This document shows, one piece after another, positions 1 to 6,006 of a DNA stretch of 9,852 nt. The notes under the pieces are model-generated. The model worked only from the letters and a program-made list of their open reading frames with translations, ran no database searches and was not told the origin of the DNA. Source of the DNA: Candidatus Methanogasteraceae archaeon UBA261. Its GTDB lineage: Archaea > Halobacteriota > Methanosarcinia > Methanosarcinales > Methanogasteraceae. Positions within the stretch are counted from its first letter, which is position 1. Each line of letters begins with the position of its first letter. The position numbers and the translations under genes are program-made. The DNA lies in NCBI GenBank assembly GCA_002506015.1, contig DAWR01000132.1, positions 4,383 to 14,234 of the forward strand, given 5' to 3'.

Positions 1-50
1 CTATTGTTTGTAATTATTGAAAATCTCAAGTTGGGCGGTGTGGAATATGA

Positions 51-189
51 CTACAAGATTACACAGATTTCCGCGAGAATGTGTGATGTGGCAGGATACG
101 ACCTGCAAGCAGATCACAGATCTCGTGGTTTTTGTTCGCCTCAGCTAAACACATACGATAAACGTAAATACGTTGCAACCAACCTGTAA
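51..189 (+). repeat. Dispersed repeat, copy 1 (with degenerate coding tail)
   Basis: This stretch matches the minus strand of 4553-4750 in two blocks. Bases 54-79 match the reverse complement of 4709-4735 with one gap and one substitution (core ACACAGATTTCC). After a diverged middle, bases 120-156 share ATCTCGTG, a T-run and the 13-mer AGCTAAACACATA. Downstream, the frame at 145-189 reads LNTYDKRKYVATNL then stop. The minus-strand copy reads LNTYLKRKYGTNF, so similarity persists at the amino-acid level with different codons. The copies are in opposite orientation and bracket the two vWA genes. It may be a small non-autonomous mobile element or a dispersed hairpin family; one window cannot tell. 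Confidence 0.6.
161..174. promoter_or_regulatory. Perfect palindrome upstream of the vWA operon
   Basis: The sequence AACGTA-AA-TACGTT is a perfect inverted repeat with 6-base arms and a 2-base spacer. It ends 31 bases before the ATG at 206. An adjoining perfect 8-base palindrome, GTTGCAAC, covers 173-180. The position would suit an operator over the start of the vWA transcript. It also lies inside the repeat-derived tail, so it may be incidental. Confidence 0.25.
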
Positions 190-205
190 TTGAGGCGGTA
201 ATCGG

Positions 206-2059
206 ATGTTGTTTGCAAATTCCAACATGGCAATCTGGGCATTTTTCCTAACAGTCATCCCCCTGATAATCGTATATCTGCTCAGACCCAAGGCACTCGA
301 GATCACGATCCCATCAGTCATGTTTTTTGCGCAGCTAACGCAGCAGAAAAAGAAATATGCACAGACCTTGAGCAAAATAATCAAAGATCCACTTTTTTTA
401 ATCCAACTGTTGGTTCTGCTGGCTCTGATTCTTGCAATCGCTTCACCTTTCACGAACGAGAGCAAAAGAATCAGCGGTGGACATACAATAATCATTCTGG
501 ACTCCTCGGCGAGCATGCAAGCGGATGGTAGGTTCGGTGATGCGATCAGTCTCGCAGAGGGCTATCTCACCGCGCGAAACAGCGTAATCCTCGCAGCAAA
601 CGTTCCTGTAATCGCACTGCGTGGCGAGGATGTGGACGCCGCAAAAAGTCTGTTCGATCGATTATCTCGGCGAAACACCGCAACAACTACCGATCTGTAC
701 AAAGCGATAGTTCTTGGTAGCACTCTGCTCCCTGCTGGCGAGGGCAGGATCATCGTGATCTCTGATTTTACGAACTGGGATGGAGACGACCCGCAGGTTG
801 CAAAGAAACTCGCAGAAGCGGACGGGATCGGAGTATCGTTCATAAGCGTATCAGGCGGGGAAAATAAGGTCGCAATAACTGGCGGGTGGGCTTCGGACAA
901 TGGCGGATACACCTGCATCATCAAGAATTTCATGGCGACTGGTGTTGATTCTACAATCGATGTCCTGTATAACGGCGAGAAGTCCACGCACAATCTGAGA
1001 ATCGATCCTCACGGCAGCGAGTACTTCGCATTGAACAATATCGGCGCAGGCACAACTGAGATTGTGGTGCATCCCGCTGACGATCTGATGGTGGACAATC
1101 ATGCCTCAATCGTGGTTCCGTTCCAGCAGAAACAGAGCGTGCTTTACATATCCGATTACGAGACCACACCCTCGGCTACTGTTTTGAAGCTCCTGCCGCC
1201 TGTTGACCTCACAATCAAGAGACCGGACGTCGTGCAGAGCATCAATGTGCGTGATTACGATTGCGTTGTGGTCGGGCTATGCAACGGGAGCCTGCAGCAA
1301 CAATTGTGCGACAATCTCGTTGACTACGCCGCATCCGGCGGGGGCGTTGTCGTGATGGCACAGGAAGGCTTGCTTTCCATAGATACCGGACGTCTGCTGC
1401 CCATAACCTTTACAGCCATGGCAAACGAGACCACGCTCGAAGAGACTCTGGAGAGCCGGGTGATTCGTGACATCGATCTCTCTGAGATCGCAATCGGGAA
1501 TTACCTGAAAGGGGACGCGAAACAGGGCGCAGTCACCTGGGTAACAGCAGAGGATGATACTCCAATACTCTCATACTGGAGAATCGGGGGTGGGAAAGTC
1601 GTTTATTTCGGAATTTGCGACATGATGGGCGACTCTGCCTGGAGCGACTTTCATACGTTGCCCGAATACCCGATCTTCTGGATGAACCTGATCGATTATC
1701 TCTGCGAAGCAGGCGCAATTGAGGACTGCAACATGCAGACCGGATTGATTCTGCGTTTTGACTCAAAAATTCGGGTGGTTGCGCCCAACGGAGAGACGAT
1801 CAAGACAAAGGAGCTCTTACTCGATCAGGCAGGCGTGTACAGGCTTCCTGACAGATCGATTGCCGCAAACCTGTACAATCCGAAGGAGTCGAATCTCGCG
1901 GACTCGGGGTATGTGGCTGTTGCGACCGATGAGCCGGAGATTGCGGAGCAGATGATCAAGACAATCGTCAAGAAGGAGTTTGACTGGATTCTCCTGATGA
2001 TTGCGCTCGCACTGATCCTCGTGGAACTGTGGTATATCCGCAAGAGGGGTGAACTATGA
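206..2059 (+). CDS. BatA-like membrane-anchored vWA-domain protein
   Basis: A 617-residue membrane protein with a BatA-type N-terminus: two hydrophobic segments (about 8-26 and 62-82) around a short basic loop. A vWA domain follows (about 92-220) with a complete metal-ion-dependent adhesion site: D99-x-S101-x-S103, T162, and S186-D187. Residues about 310-500 resemble the glutamine-amidotransferase-like fold common in these proteins (GGGVVVMAQEG near 378), with no catalytic triad that I can recognise. A last membrane helix lies at 592-610, so the middle is probably held on one membrane face. The ATG at 206 is chosen because GAGG lies 10 bases upstream; M8 (227) is possible. The stop overlaps the next start. 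Such proteins usually accompany MoxR AAA ATPases and DUF58 proteins, which must be outside this window if present. The substrate or ligand is unknown. Confidence 0.85.
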   Translation: MLFANSNMAIWAFFLTVIPLIIVYLLRPKALEITIPSVMFFAQLTQQKKKYAQTLSKIIKDPLFLIQLLVLLALILAIASPFTNESKRISGGHTIIILDSSASMQADGRFGDAISLAEGYLTARNSVILAANVPVIALRGEDVDAAKSLFDRLSRRNTATTTDLYKAIVLGSTLLPAGEGRIIVISDFTNWDGDDPQVAKKLAEADGIGVSFISVSGGENKVAITGGWASDNGGYTCIIKNFMATGVDSTIDVLYNGEKSTHNLRIDPHGSEYFALNNIGAGTTEIVVHPADDLMVDNHASIVVPFQQKQSVLYISDYETTPSATVLKLLPPVDLTIKRPDVVQSINVRDYDCVVVGLCNGSLQQQLCDNLVDYAASGGGVVVMAQEGLLSIDTGRLLPITFTAMANETTLEETLESRVIRDIDLSEIAIGNYLKGDAKQGAVTWVTAEDDTPILSYWRIGGGKVVYFGICDMMGDSAWSDFHTLPEYPIFWMNLIDYLCEAGAIEDCNMQTGLILRFDSKIRVVAPNGETIKTKELLLDQAGVYRLPDRSIAANLYNPKESNLADSGYVAVATDEPEIAEQMIKTIVKKEFDWILLMIALALILVELWYIRKRGEL

Positions 2060-4506
2060 TTCCGGATATCACAGACCTGACCAAAATGACCGGATTCTTG
2101 TTTGATAATCCGGATTATCTATACCTGATCATTCCGGTCCTGATCGTCGGGGGATATTATCTCAAAAAAAGCAAGAAAAAGCTGCTTGTTCTGAGCAGAA
2201 TCGTTGTCGCAGCTTTAATCATCGTTGCGCTCGCAGCACCCTACAACCTCTCGACTCACACGATAACCGACACCGAGCCGAGCATCACCGTAATCGATGA
2301 TAAGTCCGTAAGCATGCGGATGTTTAACGCGTCCTGTGCGGATGCGGTCTACGAAATGATTCATGCTCGCAACCCGACAGCGCAGTTCAGGTCGTTTACA
2401 GGTGACCAATCACCCATCGGAGACAAGATCATGCAGTATGCCAGAGGAGGCGATCATATCGTTCTTGTCAGCGACGGGAACAGCAACTACGGGCGAGAGC
2501 TTGCGGATGCGATATCGGTTGTCGCAAAGACCAACACCACAGTCTACGTAATCGAGCAGGCGCCGGATCATAACGACATGAGCGTTGAGATAGTAGGGAG
2601 CAAGAATGTCATAATCGGCAACAGAAACACCTTTGGAATCGTGGTGCGCCAGGCAGGGACAACTGCCAAGTGCGAGCTCACAGTCGAGGTGGATGATGCG
2701 ACCGTGTACCAGAGCACAATCAACCAGAACGAGCGGCTCAAGGTTCTGAAGATTCCGCACACATTCGAGACACTGGGCAGCCACACAGTCACTGCAAGGA
2801 TTGTTCCAGGTGGAGACGATTATTTTTCAGAAAATAATATATTTCACAAGTCCGTGTATGTCGTTCCAAAGCCGGACATCCTGCTGGTTACGGGTGAAGA
2901 GTCCAATCTCAGAGATACCGTCTCCAGTCTCTACAATACAAGCGTAAGCGCGCATCTGGGGGATTTCTCGAAGACAAAGGCAGTAATCCTCGACAACCGC
3001 TACATCGAGTCGCTCTCGCCCGCTGATGTTATGAAACTGCGAGATTTCGTGAGCATGGGCGGAGGGCTGATCGTTCTCGGCGGGGATAAATCGTATGATC
3101 GGGGCGGGTACCTGGACTCTGATTTCGAGCGGATGCTCCCTGTCAAGTCATATCCGAGCGAGTACTACGGAAGAAACGATGTGGTAGTTGTCATGGATAT
3201 CTCGGCAAGCATGCTCGCTGACATCGTTTCCGGAAACGGCGTCTCGTTTCTCGATTACGAAAAGGCACTGATAATCGACATACTCGACGATAACGAGTTC
3301 AGAGACGATCGCGTAGGAGTTGCCGCCTTCGGGGGGCGGGCTTACGTGATATCCGAACCACAGTATCTTGGAAACGACCCGGCGCGGGAGGCGCTTCAGG
3401 AGACCGTAATGTCTATCTTCCCGCAGGGGCAGATGAGTACACCTCTTGAGGCGGGGCTGGCGATGGCAGAGGAGATGCTTGCCAATTCTGCCAGCGCGAA
3501 GGATGTGATCATCCTCTCCGACGGACACAAGATCGATTATGCCAGTTCGCTCGCAATCGCAACCAGGATGTCGGAGAATGGGATCAAGATGCATTTCATC
3601 CATGTAATGAGTTCGCCAACAAGCAGCCAGACCAAGTACGAGGATATCGCCATTGCAGTGGACGCCTCGTACGCCCAGACCACATACCCGAAATCAATCA
3701 ACATCGAGACAGGTCAGCCAGAAGCGGAACCGACGCCAACACCGACACCGACGCAGGATACACCTGGCACCTACGCGGTCCGAACATTCACGACAAAACA
3801 TTTCATAACCGAATACCTCAACCTCTCGGGCACAATCACCGGCTACAACGACGTCACACCAAAACTCGGTGCGAAGAGGCTCGTTGTGACAGACGAGGGG
3901 AAACCGGTCGTCTGCACTTGGAGATATGGACTCGGGCGGGTCGTTGCATTCACAACCGACAACGGAAACGAGTGGAGTTCCTCACTCTATTCCGGCAACA
4001 ACTCCAATCTAATCTCAGCGGTCGTCAACTGGGCGATCGGCGACCCGAGACCGGAAACGGGTATATTGATTGAGGCAGACGACCTATTTCTCGGCGAGGC
4101 ATGCGATGTCACAATCGTTTCAGATACCCTCCCCAACCTGCTCTTCGGAGGCTCTGCGCTAGACGTATCTCGGGTGAGCGAGAAGACATACAGAACAGAG
4201 ATCGATCTTGACAAAGAGGGCGTCTATTATCTCTCTGATTATGGAATCGCTGTGAATTATCCACTCGAATACCTTGAGATCGGGATGAATCCGGATATTG
4301 CGAAGATCATCCAGTCGCATGGCGGAAAAGTGTACAGCAAAAGCGAGATTACGATGCTGTTATCGGATGTGCGGCGGAGATCAGAGAGGACGGTGTATAC
4401 GCCTGTGAGTCAGAAGATACCGTTTATTTTAGCAGCACTTGCGTTGTTTTTAATCGAGGTGCTCGTGCGGCGGGTGCGGGAGATTATGAAGAGCAGGAGC
4501 GGGTGA
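2056..4506 (+). CDS. Membrane protein with two vWA-like domains and a GATase1-like domain
   Basis: An 816-residue protein translated with the upstream gene: its ATG overlaps that gene's TGA (ATGA), preceded by GAGGGGTGA. Two N-terminal helices (about 22-36 and 45-62) precede a compact vWA-like segment (about 75-170) with D82-x-S84-x-S86 and S139-D140-G. A β-rich stretch follows, then a GATase1-like segment with GGGLIVLGGDKSYDRGGY (335-352), typical of large vWA membrane proteins and lacking a visible catalytic cysteine. A canonical vWA domain sits at about 376-540: D381-x-S383-x-S385, T462, S488-D489-G. A Pro-Thr linker (about 559-570) leads into a second part of the GATase-like fold (YGLGRVVAFTTDNG near 624). 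A C-terminal helix lies at 788-804. It probably forms a complex with the BatA-like protein, by analogy with Bat clusters. The function is not known. Confidence 0.85.
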   Translation: MIPDITDLTKMTGFLFDNPDYLYLIIPVLIVGGYYLKKSKKKLLVLSRIVVAALIIVALAAPYNLSTHTITDTEPSITVIDDKSVSMRMFNASCADAVYEMIHARNPTAQFRSFTGDQSPIGDKIMQYARGGDHIVLVSDGNSNYGRELADAISVVAKTNTTVYVIEQAPDHNDMSVEIVGSKNVIIGNRNTFGIVVRQAGTTAKCELTVEVDDATVYQSTINQNERLKVLKIPHTFETLGSHTVTARIVPGGDDYFSENNIFHKSVYVVPKPDILLVTGEESNLRDTVSSLYNTSVSAHLGDFSKTKAVILDNRYIESLSPADVMKLRDFVSMGGGLIVLGGDKSYDRGGYLDSDFERMLPVKSYPSEYYGRNDVVVVMDISASMLADIVSGNGVSFLDYEKALIIDILDDNEFRDDRVGVAAFGGRAYVISEPQYLGNDPAREALQETVMSIFPQGQMSTPLEAGLAMAEEMLANSASAKDVIILSDGHKIDYASSLAIATRMSENGIKMHFIHVMSSPTSSQTKYEDIAIAVDASYAQTTYPKSINIETGQPEAEPTPTPTPTQDTPGTYAVRTFTTKHFITEYLNLSGTITGYNDVTPKLGAKRLVVTDEGKPVVCTWRYGLGRVVAFTTDNGNEWSSSLYSGNNSNLISAVVNWAIGDPRPETGILIEADDLFLGEACDVTIVSDTLPNLLFGGSALDVSRVSEKTYRTEIDLDKEGVYYLSDYGIAVNYPLEYLEIGMNPDIAKIIQSHGGKVYSKSEITMLLSDVRRRSERTVYTPVSQKIPFILAALALFLIEVLVRRVREIMKSRSG

Positions 4507-4552
4507 GTGGGCGCCCTGCCGCCCCCGTGCGCCAAGCATGTTTATCGCGGCT

Positions 4553-4654
4553 TCACAGTTCCATCCAGTCGTCTTCCTCCTCTATTGTCCGCTCAAATTT
4601 CTTAGAGAAATCGTCAAAATTCGTACCATATTTTCTTTTGAGATATGTGTTTAG
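4553..4654 (-). pseudogene. Orphan C-terminal protein fragment, antitoxin-like
   Basis: The minus strand reads 33 codons, LNTYLKRKYGTNFDDF then SKKFERTIEEEDDWMEL, and a TGA stop, but no start codon; a TAG stop lies immediately upstream. The charged helical composition and the KYGTNFDDFSKKFE pattern resemble C-termini of short archaeal antitoxins, but this is impression only. The upstream part, where an N-terminus should be, is the dispersed repeat. A related but shorter peptide follows the other repeat copy at 145-189. It is probably a decayed gene or the coding tail of a mobile repeat. It may be untranslated. Confidence 0.35.
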
Positions 4655-4750
4655 CTATGTGGAAAAATCACGAGATTTCACGAGATTGACACAAGAAGGT
4701 AATAGTCTTTCTCGTGGAAATCTGTGTAAATCTTGTGCAATCTCGTGGTG
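4655..4750 (-). repeat. Dispersed repeat, copy 2, forming an imperfect hairpin
   Basis: This is the minus-strand counterpart of the repeat at 51-156. Internally, the arms 4669-4693 and 4723-4747 are inverted copies matching at 22 of 25 positions, around a 29-base loop. The arms are built from variations of CACGAGATT and CACAAGATT-like units, so short direct repeats lie within the inverted one. It fills much of the 316-base gap between the vWA genes and the zinc-ribbon gene. A structured RNA, a terminator-like hairpin or a miniature mobile element are all possible. Confidence 0.6.
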
Positions 4751-4758
4751 TTATATGC
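4751..4758 (+). promoter_or_regulatory. Possible TATA box for the zinc-ribbon gene
   Basis: TTATATGC lies immediately after the hairpin repeat. It would place a transcript start near 4780, about 16 bases before the GGTGAT ribosome-binding sequence. A second AT-rich candidate, AATATTAA at 4771-4778, cannot be excluded. Confidence 0.35.
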
Positions 4759-4809
4759 GGAAATCCCCATAATATTAAGTACGTACGTGTTCCGCAAGGG
4801 TGATATGTC

Positions 4810-4833
4810 ATGACAACAAAGAATGCAGGGTAG
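4810..4833 (+). CDS. Seven-codon leader ORF (MTTKNAG) ahead of the zinc-ribbon gene
   Basis: GGTGAT (4799-4804), a full match to the archaeal 16S 3' end, lies 5 bases before the ATG at 4810. That ATG opens only MTTKNAG before TAG. The stop ends one base before the in-frame ATG (4835) of the downstream gene, which itself lacks a well-spaced binding site. This could be a leader that couples translation by re-initiation, or the mark of a small frameshift near the original start. Confidence 0.3.
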   Translation: MTTKNAG

Positions 4834-5176
4834 GATGAAGGGTATTTATGGAATCAAGGTGTGCCCGTTCTGCGGCGGGACTGTGGAATATGCCGGAATA
4901 GCTGCCGGTCACATATTCCCGGAAGCGCATACCGGTCAGATGTACCTGTGCAAGCGATGCGGTTATCAGGGAAGCTTTATTCTCGAAGCAGATGATTTAA
5001 AAGAGGTTAAAGATATCGAGGACGAGTTTCAGCGGCTCAAAGGCGCGGGAAAATCGAAGATCACGCCTTTCAGATTCCCTGCTGGATGGAACTGGTTCTG
5101 GAGGCTCATTCTGGTTCTGGTGGTGATTATGTGGATAGTGCTCCCAGCGGCGTTTCTATTCAAGATGCTGGCATGA
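4823..5176 (+). CDS. Small zinc-ribbon, single-helix membrane protein
   Basis: A 117-residue protein with an N-terminal zinc ribbon: CPFC (C14, C17 from the first Met) and CKRC (C43, C46), separated by about 25 residues. An acidic, probably helical linker follows, then one C-terminal membrane helix in a Trp-rich context (WNWFWRLILVLVVIMWIVL, about 89-107). It is likely a tail-anchored protein with a cytoplasmic zinc-binding head. I cannot assign a function; such heads serve in nucleic-acid or protein binding. Start choice is uncertain. The ATG at 4823 gives the longest form, but the ATG at 4835 (MKGIYGIK) fits re-initiation after the seven-codon leader. The next gene has its own apparent promoter, so these two are probably separate transcripts. 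Confidence 0.7.
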   Translation: MQGRMKGIYGIKVCPFCGGTVEYAGIAAGHIFPEAHTGQMYLCKRCGYQGSFILEADDLKEVKDIEDEFQRLKGAGKSKITPFRFPAGWNWFWRLILVLVVIMWIVLPAAFLFKMLA

Positions 5177-5188
5177 TCGCATGGAAAG

Positions 5189-5196
5189 TTTTATAC
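5189..5196 (+). promoter_or_regulatory. TATA box for the LURP-one-like gene
   Basis: TTTTATAC, preceded by the purine-rich GGAAAG that would serve as a TFB recognition element, lies just after the zinc-ribbon stop. It predicts a transcript start near 5218 and a leader of about 90 bases. Confidence 0.45.
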
Positions 5197-5227
5197 AAAA
5201 TTGATTCTGATGCAATAGTGCGGAAGT

Positions 5228-5264
5228 AAGAGGCACGAGACTTGTGGTTCGGGTTCAGCCTCTT
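5228..5264 (+). other. Hairpin in the leader of the LURP-one-like gene
   Basis: AAGAGGC (5228-5234) and GCCTCTT (5258-5264) form a perfect 7-pair stem with a 23-base loop, followed by two further Ts. It lies downstream of the predicted transcript start, so it would be part of the 5' leader. It could affect mRNA stability or translation; no known riboswitch is recognised. Confidence 0.25.
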
Positions 5265-5306
5265 TTGGATAGCAAAACGATATGTAATGTAAGGAGATGA
5301 TGGAAT

Positions 5307-5897
5307 ATGGGAATGACAAAGGGGATAAACCCGGCGTTTCAACATAGGGAGTATCTGTTCCGAAGGAAAGTGTTCAAGTTGTTCGGAGGAGCTTTTCATG
5401 TATATGACACGAATGGAGATGTTCTATTCTATTCAGAGCAGAAAGCCTTCAAACTCAGGGAAGATTTTCGGATATACTCGGACGAGAGTATGAGCCAGGA
5501 GCTTTTGTCCATAACAACCCCCCATATTCTTGATATCGGCGCAACATACAATGTACGGGACGCAACTACGGGTGAGGCTGTGGGAGCCTTGCGCAGGAAA
5601 GGGCTAAAATCCATTATCAAGGATGAGTGGGTCATTCTCTCCAAAGAGGGTCAGGAAATCGGAACCGTGGCAGAGAGCAGCATGACTACAGCTCTGCTGA
5701 GTAGATTCATCAACCTGATACCGCAGACGTACGTTGTCAGGGCAAACGATCGGGAAGTTGCTGAGATCAAACAGCATTTCAATCCGTTCGTGCTCAAGTA
5801 CACCATGACCATATCGGATGCGGGATTTTCCATCGACCCGAGGCTCTTGATTGCAACAGGAATCCTTCTGGCAGGTATCGAACACCGGCAAAAATAA
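5307..5897 (+). CDS. LURP-one-related / Tubby C-terminal-like (scramblase-fold) protein
   Basis: A 196-residue protein with the pattern of the LURP-one-related family: an opening YLFRRKVFKLFGGAFHVYD (16-34), repeated β-hairpins (DGxVLFYSEQK-like at 37-46, IYNVRD-like at 80-85, GALRRKGLKSIIKDEW at 93-108), and a closing hydrophobic helix (about 176-192). In the Tubby C-like fold such a helix is buried in the barrel, so it need not be a membrane span. Family length is usually about 160-220, so this is complete. Members in bacteria and archaea have no agreed function; some relatives bind membrane lipids. AGGAGATGAT (5292-5301) precedes the ATG at 5307; the ATGs at 5297 and 5300 are out of frame. 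The gene appears monocistronic. Confidence 0.75.
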   Translation: MGMTKGINPAFQHREYLFRRKVFKLFGGAFHVYDTNGDVLFYSEQKAFKLREDFRIYSDESMSQELLSITTPHILDIGATYNVRDATTGEAVGALRRKGLKSIIKDEWVILSKEGQEIGTVAESSMTTALLSRFINLIPQTYVVRANDREVAEIKQHFNPFVLKYTMTISDAGFSIDPRLLIATGILLAGIEHRQK

Positions 5898-5930
5898 CAC
5901 GATGCGACCGCCGCAGCGCATGGGCAAACT

Positions 5931-5938
5931 ACATATAT
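5931..5938 (+). promoter_or_regulatory. TATA box for the symporter gene
   Basis: ACATATAT lies in the 109-base gap before the symporter and predicts a start near 5961 with a leader of about 45 bases. A second candidate, TGTATATT (5945-5952), would predict a start near 5974. Confidence 0.4.
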
Positions 5939-6006
5939 GCCGAATGTATATTGTGATCGAATCATCAACAATACGACGAGAATGATAATGAGATCGGTGA
6001 GATAAA

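Noticed and set aside
4..189. Open frame of 61 codons at the left edge
   Set aside because: It needs a TTG start without a ribosome-binding site and runs through the dispersed repeat; only its last codons show similarity, to another repeat-linked fragment.
3730..3760. Tandem repeat (CCGACACCGACGCC-like units)
   Set aside because: It simply encodes the Pro-Thr linker of the second vWA protein and is common in extracytoplasmic linkers.
4503..4772. Open frame of 89 codons after the vWA genes on the + strand
   Set aside because: It is low-complexity, Ser/Arg-rich, antisense to the orphan fragment and spans the hairpin repeat; composition is unlike its neighbours.
5902..5921. Short inverted repeat ATGCG/CGCAT after the LURP-one-like gene, as a terminator
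   Set aside because: The arms are only 5 bases and no T-run follows, so it is not supported as a terminator.
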